From Nocardia vermiculata NBRC 100427 (GTDB lineage: Bacteria; Actinomycetota; Actinomycetes; Mycobacteriales; Mycobacteriaceae): a stretch of DNA of 49,517 bases. The translations under genes and the position numbers were made by a program. Below are positions 31,900 to 40,899 of this stretch, piece by piece. Location of the stretch: NCBI RefSeq assembly GCF_001613265.1, contig NZ_BDCA01000045.1, forward strand, positions 1-49,517. Reading direction: 5' to 3'. The notes below the pieces were generated by a model. That model was not told the origin of the DNA. It saw only the letters and a program-made list of their open reading frames with translations, and did no database searches. The stretch's first letter is position 1; each line of letters begins with the position of its first letter.

Positions 31900-32958
31900 A
31901 TGTCACGAACAATGCGGGCCTATCGAATCACTCGGTGGGGCCAGGCCCCCGAAATCGTCGAGGTTCCCGTTCCTGATCCAGGATCCGGCGAAGTCGTCGT
32001 GCAGGTGGCCGGGTGCGGGCTGTGTCATTCCGATATCGGCATGACGCAGATGCCACGGGAGGTCGGGGAACCTCGTGGCTGGCAGATGCCCTTCACCCTC
32101 GGACACGAGACCGCCGGGCGCGTCGCCGCGCTCGGCCCCGACGTCACCGACTTCGCCGAGGGGGACCCGGTGGCTCTGGTCTCACCCGCGTCCTGCGGCC
32201 ACTGCTGGTATTGCACACGGGGCCAGGACAGTTCGTGTCCCAATGGCGCTTCCGGCCGCGGCTACGGGCAGGACGGCGGCCTCGCGGACTACGTGCGGGT
32301 GACCAGTACCCGTGGCCTGATCAAGCTGAATACGCTCGACCCCCGCACCGCGGGCCCGCTCACCGACGCCGGCGCCACCGCGTACCACGCGGTCCGGCGA
32401 GTGCTGCCGCGTGTCACACCGGGCGGAGTCGCGGTGGTGATCGGTGCGGGCGGGCTCGGTTCCTTCGCGGTGCAGTACCTGCGCATTCTCACCGCCGCGC
32501 GGGTCGTCGCGGTCGACACCAACCAGGCGCGGCTGGCATTCGCCGCCGAGCTGGGCGCGCACGACGGTCTCGGTGCGCAGGGCGAGGCCGTCGCGGAGAC
32601 ACTGCGGGAGATGAGCGATGGCCGCGGCGCCGACGCCGTCCTCGATTTCGTCGGCGCGGACGCGACCATCGCCGCGGGCACCGCCGCCACCCGACCCGGC
32701 GGCGCCTACGGACTGATCGGTGCCGCCGAAGGCACACTCGATCAGCCCTGGTACGGGGGGCTTCCCAAGGACGGCGAGATTTTCACCTTCCAGGGCTCGA
32801 ACATCGCCGACCTCCAGGACGTGATCGGACTGGCCGAATCCGGTGCGATCCGAAACGAGGTGCAGACGTTCCCCTTCGAGGACGTCGCGGACGCCTATCA
32901 CCAACTCGACGCCGGCACCCTCCGCGGCCGCGCGGTCGTGGTCTTCGACAACAGCTAG
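31900..32958 (+). CDS. Zinc-dependent medium-chain alcohol dehydrogenase
   Basis: A 352-residue MDR enzyme. The catalytic zinc ligands are visible in GCGLCHSDIG (Cys) and LGHETAGRV (His-Glu). The structural zinc lobe is reduced: CGHCWYCTRGQDSSC gives the four Cys. The nucleotide site is VVIGAGGLGSFAVQYLR, with VVAVDTN after strand 2 (Asp, so NAD-preferring). Its ATG has GGAAGGGA upstream. A mycofactocin-type SDR follows 28 nt later, so the two probably act on related alcohols in one transcript. Confidence 0.9.
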   Translation: MSRTMRAYRITRWGQAPEIVEVPVPDPGSGEVVVQVAGCGLCHSDIGMTQMPREVGEPRGWQMPFTLGHETAGRVAALGPDVTDFAEGDPVALVSPASCGHCWYCTRGQDSSCPNGASGRGYGQDGGLADYVRVTSTRGLIKLNTLDPRTAGPLTDAGATAYHAVRRVLPRVTPGGVAVVIGAGGLGSFAVQYLRILTAARVVAVDTNQARLAFAAELGAHDGLGAQGEAVAETLREMSDGRGADAVLDFVGADATIAAGTAATRPGGAYGLIGAAEGTLDQPWYGGLPKDGEIFTFQGSNIADLQDVIGLAESGAIRNEVQTFPFEDVADAYHQLDAGTLRGRAVVVFDNS

Positions 32959-32986
32959 CAGAAGCGGCACACAGGGAGACAGAGAT

Positions 32987-33802
32987 ATGACAACCAGCCG
33001 TCGATTCGAGGGCAAGGTCGCGTTCATCACCGGCGCGGCACGGGGACAGGGTCGAGCCGAGGCGGTCCGGCTCGCGGCAGAAGGCGCGAACATCATCGCG
33101 ATCGACGCCTGCGCAGAATTCACGACCACGCCCTACGCCGGGGCGACCGAAGACGATCTCGCCGAGACCGTCCGGCTCGTCGAGACCCAGGGCCGGAAGA
33201 TCGTGGCGCACAAGGCCGATGTGCGCGATGTCGAGGGACTGTCGACGGCCCTCGGCGACGGCATCGATCAGCTGGGCCGGCTCGACGTGGTCGTCGCCAA
33301 CGCCGGGATCTGTTCGGCGGCACTGTCGTGGGAGGTCACCGCCGAGCAGTGGCAGGAAACCATCGACGTCAATCTGACCGGCACCTTCAACACCGCGAAG
33401 GCGGCGATTCCCTATCTGATCGAGCAGGGCACGGGCGGTGCGATGGTGTTCACCAGCTCGATGTCGGGCCTCAAGGGCACTCCGCTGACAAGCCACTACG
33501 TCGCCAGTAAACACGGTGTGACCGGACTCGCCAAGGCGATGGCGAACGAGCTCGGCGAGTACGAGATCCGCGTCAACACCGTGCATCCCGCCGGAGTGGA
33601 CACCGGCATGGACATGAGTTCGATGCTCGAGCTGCTCGACAAATACGCGACGACGCTCGCTCCGATCTACATGAACACTCTGCCGCAACCGAGTGCACAG
33701 CCGGAGGACATCGCGGCGGCCGTCGCGTGGGTGTGCTCGGACGAGGCCCGATACATCACCGGCGCACAGATTCCGGTGGATCTTGGCAACCTCAATCGGT
33801 AG
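32987..33802 (+). CDS. Mycofactocin-type short-chain dehydrogenase, paralogue 1
   Basis: A 271-residue SDR with the diagnostic TIGR03971-like features. The first is the cofactor loop ITGAARGQGRAEAVRLAAEG. The second is the extra segment after strand 2 (TPYAGATEDDLAETVRLVE) that cages NAD in these nicotinoproteins. Then follow VVANAGI, the Ser in FTSSMSGLKG and the Tyr-Lys in HYVASKHG. In this family NAD is not exchanged and mycofactocin is thought to reoxidise it. No mycofactocin biosynthesis genes are in the window. Confidence 0.88.
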   Translation: MTTSRRFEGKVAFITGAARGQGRAEAVRLAAEGANIIAIDACAEFTTTPYAGATEDDLAETVRLVETQGRKIVAHKADVRDVEGLSTALGDGIDQLGRLDVVVANAGICSAALSWEVTAEQWQETIDVNLTGTFNTAKAAIPYLIEQGTGGAMVFTSSMSGLKGTPLTSHYVASKHGVTGLAKAMANELGEYEIRVNTVHPAGVDTGMDMSSMLELLDKYATTLAPIYMNTLPQPSAQPEDIAAAVAWVCSDEARYITGAQIPVDLGNLNR

Positions 33803-33859
33803 CGGTCTGCCCACGCGTCTGCACAGCTCTACGGCAAGGACACCCACCTTCCGCCTAAC

Positions 33860-35113
33860 ATGCATCCGATGACAATTGACGACCAACGGTCGGGCCGAGC
33901 TCCGCACGGTTCACCGATCGGCACCGATGGCCCGCGAATTCCGTTGTACGCACCGGAGTTCGCGGTAGATCCGCACAGCACCTACCGCGCCATGCGTGAA
34001 CGGTACGGGCCCTTGGTTCCGGTGGAGGTAGCACCGGGCGTGCCTGCCACGCTGGTGATCGATTACTACACCGCGGTGCGGATCTTCAACGACCCGAACC
34101 ATTTCCCCGCCGATCCGCGCTCCTGGCAGCAGAACATTCCTTCGGATTGCCCGGTGCTTCCCCTCATGGGGTGGCGGCCGAACGCACGACGGAACGACGG
34201 CGACGCCCACACCCGTTACCGGCAGGCCATCGTCGCGGGCCTCGCGAAAGTCGATCCGTACAGCGTGCACGACACGGTGGCTAAAGTTGCTGTCCCGCTG
34301 GTCAACTCGTTCTGCGGCGACGAATCCGCCGATCTGATCGGGCAGTACGCGTTTCCACTCACCTTCGCGGTATTGAACGCTGTGCTGGGTTGTCCGACCG
34401 AGATCGCGCAACGTGCGGCCGGCGGGATGGCCGCAATGTTCGAGGGCGTTGACGCGGAGCGCGGCGCTGCGGTGCTCATGGAGTCACTTCTGGAACTGGT
34501 CGAGCTCAAGCGAACCGAGCCCGGCGACGACGTCACGACACGAATCATGCGCCACCCGAGCGACCTGAGCGAGTCCGAAATCGTCAATCAGGTGGCCACG
34601 CTCTATGGAGCGGGTATCGAACCGCTGCAGAATCTGATCGTCAACGCACTACGCCTCATCCTCACCGACGAGCAGTTCGGGGACAGTGTGATGAGCGGAA
34701 GCATGTCGACCCGCGATGCTCTCGACGAGGTGCTGTTCAACGATCCACCGGTTGCCAACTTCTGTTTCACCTTCCCGAAACAGCCGATCCTCATCGGCGA
34801 CACCTGGTTACCGGCCCACCAACCCGTCGTCATCAGCATGGCCGCCTGCAACACCGACCCGGTGGTCGGCACGAACCAGCACGCGGGCAATCGCGCGCAC
34901 CTGGCATTCGGCGGTGGCCCGCACGTGTGTCCGGCCAGTTCGTTGGCCTACCTGATCGCTGAGGACGCCATCGACCAGTTGCTCGACGCCCTGCCCGAGA
35001 TACGCCTGGCGGTGCCGGCCGCGGAGCTGACCTGGCGGACGGGCGCGTTCCACCGGGCGTTGACCTCCCTGCCGGTCACCTTCCCGGCATCGCCTCCGCT
35101 TGCGCCGGTATAG
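33860..35113 (+). CDS. Cytochrome P450 lacking the ExxR motif (CYP157-like)
   Basis: A 417-residue P450. The haem-ligand loop LAFGGGPHVCPASSLA carries Cys357. Two usually conserved features are altered. The K-helix ExxR is E290-V-L-F293 (no Arg), and the I-helix acid-alcohol pair reads A251-G-I-E254-P255 (no Thr). Loss of ExxR is known from the actinobacterial CYP157 family, which this resembles (EVLFNDPP...). It needs partner ferredoxin and reductase, which are not nearby. It probably hydroxylates a substrate of the flanking dehydrogenases. An alternative ATG is at 33869. Confidence 0.85.
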   Translation: MHPMTIDDQRSGRAPHGSPIGTDGPRIPLYAPEFAVDPHSTYRAMRERYGPLVPVEVAPGVPATLVIDYYTAVRIFNDPNHFPADPRSWQQNIPSDCPVLPLMGWRPNARRNDGDAHTRYRQAIVAGLAKVDPYSVHDTVAKVAVPLVNSFCGDESADLIGQYAFPLTFAVLNAVLGCPTEIAQRAAGGMAAMFEGVDAERGAAVLMESLLELVELKRTEPGDDVTTRIMRHPSDLSESEIVNQVATLYGAGIEPLQNLIVNALRLILTDEQFGDSVMSGSMSTRDALDEVLFNDPPVANFCFTFPKQPILIGDTWLPAHQPVVISMAACNTDPVVGTNQHAGNRAHLAFGGGPHVCPASSLAYLIAEDAIDQLLDALPEIRLAVPAAELTWRTGAFHRALTSLPVTFPASPPLAPV

Positions 35114-35116
35114 CCG

Positions 35117-35722
35117 TCACCCGGCCCGAAGCCGGGCGACGTTGTTCAGCCAATCCTCGACGACCCGGTCGGCGAGGGTTTGATCGGATCGCATGATACG
35201 GGTCAGTTCGAGCCCGCGAACCAACGCCAGCAGCGACTCGAAAGCGGTGCGCGCCGCGTCCGGATCACGGATTCCTGCGTGCCGGTGGAAGAGCACACGC
35301 AGTGCCGCTCCCAGCCGCCGTTCCGCCGGCAGCAACGCTGCACGCAACTGCGGGTCGGTGCGGGACACGGCCCACAGTTCGATGGCGGCTTGAAAAGGTG
35401 GTCCGGTCATCGCCGATCGGATCGCGTGCACCATCTCGGTCAGGGCGTCGGGTCCGTCACCGAGGTCTGCGACCAGTTCCCCGAAGTTGCGCAGGCGCAT
35501 GTCGGCGATGTGGTGAATCGCGGCGACGAGCAACTCCGACTTCGAGCCGAAATGGTGCAACAGCGCACCCCGCGATACCCCCGCTTCGTCCTGGATCCGC
35601 TGGGTCGTGGTGCCCGCGTAGCCGTAGTCCACCAGACATCGGATCGTGGCGTCGAGAAGGGCCTCGTGCGTTCTCGCGTGTTGCTCTCTGCGCGTCACCC
35701 CACTCGCGGGCTTTCGGTTCAC
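35117..35722 (-). CDS. TetR-family regulator of the crotonase-ligase operon
   Basis: A 201-residue TetR protein with the helix-turn-helix at about 15-60 (ALLDATIRCLVDYGYAGTTT, SRGALLHHFGSKSELLVAA). The first codon overlaps the ligase stop (ATGA), so it is made from the same transcript. It very likely autorepresses the operon through the 18-bp palindrome at 38290-38307, upstream of the first gene. An acyl-CoA intermediate is the plausible inducer. It converges with the P450 gene, leaving 3 nt. Confidence 0.87.
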   Translation of the reverse strand: MNRKPASGVTRREQHARTHEALLDATIRCLVDYGYAGTTTQRIQDEAGVSRGALLHHFGSKSELLVAAIHHIADMRLRNFGELVADLGDGPDALTEMVHAIRSAMTGPPFQAAIELWAVSRTDPQLRAALLPAERRLGAALRVLFHRHAGIRDPDAARTAFESLLALVRGLELTRIMRSDQTLADRVVEDWLNNVARLRAG

Positions 35723-37326
35723 AACGGCCTGAGCTCCCCGCTGGTGATCTGATCGCGGAGGCGGAATTTCTGGAGCTTGCCCAGCGCGGTCACCGGAAGG
35801 CTTTCAGCGATGTACCAGGATTTGGGCGTCTTGTGCGGTGCGAGACGTTCCCGGAGGTAGTGGTGCAGTTCCTCCGCTGTCGGGGCCGGTTGTGCTGGGA
35901 CCGGTCGGACGACGGCGGCCACGCTCTCGCCCCATTCCGGGTCGGGCAGGCCGAGCACGATCGCGTCGGTGACCGCGGGGTGCGCGGCCAGGATCTCTTC
36001 GATCTCACGTGGGTAAATGTTCTCCCCGCCGCGGATGATCATGTCCTTGAGCCGCCCGGTGACCCGCACGTATCCGCGGGCGTCCATCGTGCCCAGGTCG
36101 CCAGTGTGGAGCCGCCCGTCGGCATCGATCGTCTGCGCGGTCTCGGCCGGCATATCGAGGTAGCCCGACATCAGTTGGTATCCGCGCGCGCAGATCTCGC
36201 CCTCGACCCCGACGGGCTGCACCACACCGGTGCCGGGATCGACCACGGATACTTCGACCTGGGGAAGCGGTTGGCCGGCCGTGAACATGTTGTCCTCGCG
36301 GCTGTCGCTCGGACGCGTCTGGCAGATGATCGGACTCGATTCGGTCTGGCCGTAGACCGCACTGGCCGTGGCGCCGCAGACCTTCGCCCAGCCCTCGACC
36401 AGTACCGGGGGGACGGCATCGCCTCCGGACATCACGACCCTCAGCGCACCGAGATCGAAACCGGCCAGCCCGGGATGTGCGAGCAGGGCCGCCAGCATGG
36501 CGGGCACCCCACCGAATACCTCGGCGCGGTAGTCCTGGAGTGCCTGCAGCATCGTCGACGGGTCGAAGATCTCGGCGACGACGACGGTGCCCCGGTGATG
36601 TATCGATCCCATCACGGCCAAACCGCAACCCGCAGTATGAAACAGGGGCAAGGCGGTGGCAAAGGTCGCCCCGGGGGACGCGTCGCAGCGATCGCGCACG
36701 AAGGCGGCATTGGTGACCATCGCCCGATGGGTGAGTACCGCCGGCTTCGCACTGCCGGTAGTGCCGGAGGTGAACTGTATCTGGGTAGCAGACCAGGGAT
36801 CGACCACCGGCAACTCGGTCCGTTTTCCGGTGCAGCGCACCTCGTCGAGCCAGCCGTCGAAGGCAGTGGCCTCGCGCACCGTCGGCACCGCGGGCAGCAC
36901 GGCCCGGGCCAGTGCCGCCATATCGGTGCCGCGGAAGCTGTCGACGAAGAAGACTCCGACCGCGTGTGACCTGTCGAGTGTGTATTCGAGCTCCTGTTCG
37001 CGCAGTGCGGGATTGATGGTCACGAGCACCAGCCCGGCGAGTGCGGCTCCGTACTGCAGCACGAGCCACTCGGGGACGTTCGGCGCCCACACCGCGATGT
37101 GTTCGCCCGGCCGGAAGCGGTCGAGCAGCCAAGCTGCCGCACGCTCGGCATCGTCGCGAAACTCTGCGTAGGTCCAGGCCCGGGCATCGCGTTGCGGAGC
37201 CACCGATACGAGAGCGAGCTTGTCCGGTACCTCGGTAGCGGCCTGCTGCAGAAGCTCCCCGACTGTCGTATCGAGAACAGGCCGACTGGTGTCCATCGGC
37301 CACAAGGATTCGGTCAGTGCTCTCAT
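35719..37326 (-). CDS. AMP-forming acyl-CoA ligase
   Basis: A 535-residue ligase from the ATG at 37326, which overlaps the crotonase stop by 4 nt. Motifs: FTSGTTGSAKPAVLTHRAM (P-loop, with Pro replacing the usual Gly after Lys), SAVYGQTESSP (A5), LHTGDLGTMD (A7), hinge GRLKDMIIRGGENIYP (A8, intact) and the C-terminal Lys in TALGKLQKFRL. It should activate the acid produced by the neighbouring oxidases. Substrate size is unknown, but the family is medium-chain/aryl-like. Confidence 0.88.
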   Translation of the reverse strand: MRALTESLWPMDTSRPVLDTTVGELLQQAATEVPDKLALVSVAPQRDARAWTYAEFRDDAERAAAWLLDRFRPGEHIAVWAPNVPEWLVLQYGAALAGLVLVTINPALREQELEYTLDRSHAVGVFFVDSFRGTDMAALARAVLPAVPTVREATAFDGWLDEVRCTGKRTELPVVDPWSATQIQFTSGTTGSAKPAVLTHRAMVTNAAFVRDRCDASPGATFATALPLFHTAGCGLAVMGSIHHRGTVVVAEIFDPSTMLQALQDYRAEVFGGVPAMLAALLAHPGLAGFDLGALRVVMSGGDAVPPVLVEGWAKVCGATASAVYGQTESSPIICQTRPSDSREDNMFTAGQPLPQVEVSVVDPGTGVVQPVGVEGEICARGYQLMSGYLDMPAETAQTIDADGRLHTGDLGTMDARGYVRVTGRLKDMIIRGGENIYPREIEEILAAHPAVTDAIVLGLPDPEWGESVAAVVRPVPAQPAPTAEELHHYLRERLAPHKTPKSWYIAESLPVTALGKLQKFRLRDQITSGELRPL

Positions 37327-38246
37327 CGGCCCGTCTCTTCCGCCGGGGCCGCCTTCTCGTCGAGTTCTCTTTTCATTCGGGCGATCTCGTCCTCGGTGGG
37401 GACCTCGCCTCCGCCGTCGGGAATGTGACGGCCGGTGTCGCGCCACCGAACCGCGGAGTCGAAGCCGTATTTCTGCGCGAAGTCGACGAACCAGCGCCCC
37501 TCGGGGGAGTGGCGGGTGATGCCGTCGAAGAGCACGGCGAGATTCTGGGTGGTTTGCAGCCCCATGTTGTCGTACGCCTGGTTGATCATCATCTTCTGCA
37601 TGACCAGCTGGTTGATCGGGATACCGGCCATCCGATCGACGAGCTCTTCGACCGCGGTGTCGAGTTCGGCCGCGGGAACCGCGTCGATGATCAGACCCCA
37701 CTCCTTGGCCTGGACACCGTCGATGGTGTCGCCGGTGAGCAACATGCGTTTGGCACGTTCGGCACCGAGACGATAAACCCACATCGCTGTCGTCGGACAC
37801 CCCCACACACGTGCGGGCATGTATCCGATCCGGGCGTCCTCGGCCATCACGACCAGGTCACAGGAGAGCGCGATATCGCTGCCGCCGGCAACGGCGTACC
37901 CGTGCACCTTCGCCACTGTCGGCTTCGCCGAGCGCCAGAGTGAGAAGAAGTGGTCGGTATTGGCCTTCATCATCCGGAAGTCCTTGATCGGATCCCACAC
38001 CGCACCCTGGTGTTCCGCACCGCCTTCCGCGTAGAGCTTCAGGTCGTAACCTGCACAGAACGCGCGTCCTGCTCCTTGAATCACGATGACACGCACCGAA
38101 TCGTCGGCATTCGCCTCGGCGACAGCGTCATCGATCTCGCGGGCCATTTCGGCGGTGATCGCATTCAGCCTGTCCGGGCGGTTCAACGTGAGGTAGGCAC
38201 GATGCTCACGTACTGCGTACTCGACCGTGTTTCCGGTGAAAGTCAT
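37323..38246 (-). CDS. Enoyl-CoA hydratase/isomerase (crotonase fold)
   Basis: From the ATG at 38246 (MTFTGNTVEYAVREHRAYL) the product has 307 residues, longer than a minimal crotonase because of a C-terminal extension. The oxyanion-hole segments are GAGRAFCAGYDLK and VHGYAVAGGSDIALSCD. Both catalytic Glu positions of classical hydratases are hard to assign (VWGCPTTAMW occupies the second), so hydratase, isomerase or hydrolase chemistry are all possible. First gene of the crotonase-ligase-TetR operon. Confidence 0.87.
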   Translation of the reverse strand: MTFTGNTVEYAVREHRAYLTLNRPDRLNAITAEMAREIDDAVAEANADDSVRVIVIQGAGRAFCAGYDLKLYAEGGAEHQGAVWDPIKDFRMMKANTDHFFSLWRSAKPTVAKVHGYAVAGGSDIALSCDLVVMAEDARIGYMPARVWGCPTTAMWVYRLGAERAKRMLLTGDTIDGVQAKEWGLIIDAVPAAELDTAVEELVDRMAGIPINQLVMQKMMINQAYDNMGLQTTQNLAVLFDGITRHSPEGRWFVDFAQKYGFDSAVRWRDTGRHIPDGGGEVPTEDEIARMKRELDEKAAPAEETGR

Positions 38247-38289
38247 GGCGGCGTCCCAACTTCGGCAGCGATGGTGCGGGAACACTTTC

Positions 38290-38307
38290 ACAGTCCGTTT
38301 GGACTGT
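38290..38307. promoter_or_regulatory. 18-bp palindrome ACAGTCC-GTTT-GGACTGT, TetR operator
   Basis: Perfect 7-bp arms lie 44 bp upstream of the crotonase start. On the reverse strand the palindrome overlaps a TTGACA hexamer (38309-38304), so a bound repressor would block the -35 region. The encoded TetR protein of the same operon is the obvious ligand, which is inferred. Confidence 0.65.
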
Positions 38308-38502
38308 CAACGGATCCGACCTGGTCGCACGGCCGGAAGCGCCTGAGGCAATCGCGACGCAGTAGGGGAGAAGCCATCCGACCACCTGGACACCTGTCTG
38401 ACCATCGTTGTAGTCTCGCTCGGCGGCTGGTGAAGCCGCGCTGTTGGCCCCGGCCGATGCCGCCGGTGGTCATCGCCCGACACGACGATCGAAGGTTTTC
38501 GG

Positions 38503-39345
38503 ATGAGTGATACGAACGAGCCGCTGATAGGACAAGTGGCTCTGGTAACGGGGGCCGCCCGAGGACAAGGACGCGCGCATGCGGTGCGGCTGGCCGCTGC
38601 GGGCGCCGACATCATCGCCGTCGACGCATGCGCACCTGTATCGGACACCATCACCTACCAAGCGGCTACTCCCGAGGATCTCGCGGAGACCGGGCGGTTG
38701 GTGGAGGCCACCGGCCGCAAGGCACTCACCCGGGCCGTCGACGTCAGGAATCTGGCGGAGCTGCAGACACTCGTGTCCGACGGCATCGCCCTGTTCGGCC
38801 GCCTCGACATCCTGGTCGCGAATGCCGGCGTGCTGAGCTGGGCCAGGCTGTGGGAAATGAGTGAAGAGCAGTGGGACACCGTTGTCGATGTCAATCTGAG
38901 CGGGGCGTGGCGCACCGTCCGGGCCGCCGTACCGGCGATGATCGAGGCAGGTAACGGCGGCTCGATCATCATCGTGAGTTCGTCGGCAGGGCTGAAGGCG
39001 ACTCCCGGAAACGGGCACTACGCAGCCTCGAAGCACGGTCTGGTCGCATTGACCAATACGCTGGCGATCGAAGCCGGCGAATTCGGGATCCGAGTGAACT
39101 CGATTCACCCGTACTCGGTGGACACACCGATGATTCAGCCGGACACCATGATGGAGATGTTCGGCAAGTATCCGACATTTCTGCACAGCTTCCCGCCGGT
39201 CCCGCTGAAGCAGGCCTCCGACGGGCAGAGCGGCTTCATGCCGGCCGAAGATGTCGCCGAGGTGGTGGCATGGCTGGCGGGCCCGGGGTCCGGTGCGATC
39301 ACCGGTACTCAGATTCCCGTTGACGCGGGGGCACTCAAATTTTGA
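38503..39345 (+). CDS. Mycofactocin-type short-chain dehydrogenase, paralogue 2
   Basis: A 280-residue SDR similar to the one at 32987-33802: VTGAARGQGRAHAVRLAAAG, the inserted TYQAATPEDLAETGRLVE segment, ILVANAGVLSW, IIVSSSAGLKATPGNGHYAA with K in SKHGL, and the VHPYSVDTPMIQPDTM-like end (here IHPYSVDTPMIQPDTM). This is the TIGR03971 type that keeps its NAD and depends on mycofactocin. It is divergent from the crotonase operon, sharing a 256-bp promoter region, and convergent with the NDMA-type alcohol dehydrogenase. Confidence 0.88.
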   Translation: MSDTNEPLIGQVALVTGAARGQGRAHAVRLAAAGADIIAVDACAPVSDTITYQAATPEDLAETGRLVEATGRKALTRAVDVRNLAELQTLVSDGIALFGRLDILVANAGVLSWARLWEMSEEQWDTVVDVNLSGAWRTVRAAVPAMIEAGNGGSIIIVSSSAGLKATPGNGHYAASKHGLVALTNTLAIEAGEFGIRVNSIHPYSVDTPMIQPDTMMEMFGKYPTFLHSFPPVPLKQASDGQSGFMPAEDVAEVVAWLAGPGSGAITGTQIPVDAGALKF

Positions 39346-39418
39346 CCGGCCCGATTTCGACCTCGTTCTGAGGGCGCACCACATCGAGTGCGGAGGCCGG
39401 GGAGAAGATCTCGCTGAT

Positions 39419-39452
39419 GCCGCGGCGTTCGTCATACCGGCGACGCCGCGGC
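39419..39452. terminator. Bidirectional hairpin between the SDR and NDMA-type ADH genes
   Basis: GCCGCGGCGT (39419-39428) and ACGCCGCGGC (39443-39452) are exact inverted repeats with a 14-nt loop, located between two convergent genes. No U-run; position and stem strength suggest termination on both strands. Confidence 0.55.
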
Positions 39453-39486
39453 GGGCACGAGATGATGCTGGGTTCTCGCGTGCGGC

Positions 39487-40614
39487 TCAGCGATCGTCGT
39501 CGGTGTAACGGATGATCCCGCGAATGTTTCTGCCCTCGAGCATGTCTCGGTATCCGTCGTTGATCTGGTCGAGTCGGTACTGCCGGGTGACCATATCGTC
39601 GAGATTCAGCTTCCCCGCTGTGTACATCGCCAGTAGCCGGGGAATGTCGTAGTGCGGATTCCCGCCGCCGAAGATGGTGCCCTGCAGTCGTTTCTGGAGA
39701 AGCGACAGCATCGCCAAATTCAACGTGGCTTCGTTCTCGATCAGGCTACCCATCGCCGTCACTACGCAGGTGCCTCCCTTCGAGGTGATGCCCAGCCACG
39801 TGTCGATGTCGCTACCTCGCGCCTCCCCGACGGTGACGACGACCTTCTTGGCCATGCCCCCTGCTGTGATTTCCGCACACGCAGCAGTGGCTTCCTCGAT
39901 GGTGGCGTACGCGTGAGTCGCTCCGAACTTCAGGGCTTGTTCGCGCTTCCACGCGACAGGATCGACCGCGAATATGTACCGAGCCCCGCAATGCACCGCG
40001 CCCTGCAGTGCGGCGATTCCGAGTCCGCCGATACCGATGACGGCGACGTCCTCGCCCGGGCGGATATCGGCAGAGCGGGTGGCCGACCCGTATCCGGTCG
40101 TGACTCCACATCCGACCAAGCAGGCGACTTCGAACGGGACCGAGGGATCGATCTTGACGACGGAACTCTGGTGGACCACGGCATAGGGGGAGAAGGTACC
40201 CAGCAGGGTCATGGGGTAGACGTCGTGCCCGCCGGCGGTGACTCGGTGTGTGCCGTCGGTGACCGACGTTCCGGCCAGCAGTAGCGCGCCGAGGTCGCAG
40301 AGATTGCGCATCCCGGCCTGACACGACGGGCATCGGCCGCACGACGGGATGAACGACAAGACCACATGGTCGCCCACTGCGAGATCCTCGACATCGGGGC
40401 CGAGTTCGACGATGACACCGGCGCCTTCATGTCCCCCCAACACCGGGAACCCCGCCATGGGAATGCCTCCGGTCACCAGGTGGTGGTCGGAGTGGCACAT
40501 ACCCGCCGCCTCCATCTGCACTTTCACCTCGTGCCGGCGAGGTTCATCGATCTCGATCTCCTCGATTGCCCAGGGCTGGTTGAACTCCCAGATGAGAGCA
40601 CCTTTGGTCTTCAT
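39487..40614 (-). CDS. NDMA/mycofactocin-type zinc alcohol dehydrogenase
   Basis: A 375-residue MDR enzyme starting MKTKGALIWEFNQPWAIEEI, typical of the NDMA-dependent alcohol dehydrogenase branch (TIGR03989, Rxyl_3153-like), which is phylogenetically tied to mycofactocin. Catalytic zinc: GMCHSDHHL and GGHEGAGV. Structural zinc: CGRCPSCQAGMRNLC. Nucleotide site: VIGIGGLGIAALQGAV with FAVDPV. In this branch NAD is bound tightly and an external carrier (NDMA in vitro, mycofactocin in vivo) takes the electrons. It probably oxidises a primary or hydroxylated alcohol of the same pathway. Confidence 0.88.
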   Translation of the reverse strand: MKTKGALIWEFNQPWAIEEIEIDEPRRHEVKVQMEAAGMCHSDHHLVTGGIPMAGFPVLGGHEGAGVIVELGPDVEDLAVGDHVVLSFIPSCGRCPSCQAGMRNLCDLGALLLAGTSVTDGTHRVTAGGHDVYPMTLLGTFSPYAVVHQSSVVKIDPSVPFEVACLVGCGVTTGYGSATRSADIRPGEDVAVIGIGGLGIAALQGAVHCGARYIFAVDPVAWKREQALKFGATHAYATIEEATAACAEITAGGMAKKVVVTVGEARGSDIDTWLGITSKGGTCVVTAMGSLIENEATLNLAMLSLLQKRLQGTIFGGGNPHYDIPRLLAMYTAGKLNLDDMVTRQYRLDQINDGYRDMLEGRNIRGIIRYTDDDR

Positions 40615-40899
40615 CGCTACTGCCTTCGTGACGGGCCGGCACCGCGGTTGGATCCGGGGAGCCGAGTGGTATGGAAGATGTAGGTTCCCAGTCGCACCGA
40701 CCGCTCGGGCTGTTCGCGAGCCGAAGCCGCGGCGCGGCGTGGAGAATTCGATCCTGACACGCGTATGGACTCGTGTCCAGGTTTCCTACCGGAGGGCGGA
40801 ACGCCGGGTCGGCAAGTGTGGTATTCGCGTCTCCGGCACACCGAGGGGCCGAGCCGCACAGCGTGCGGCCACGCCGTCTCCGCGACGGGAACGCGCGAT

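Noticed and set aside
37327..37806. N-terminal extension of the ligase at 35719-37326
   Set aside because: Arg-rich reading of the crotonase gene; the ATG at 37326 gives the family start and a 4-nt overlap.
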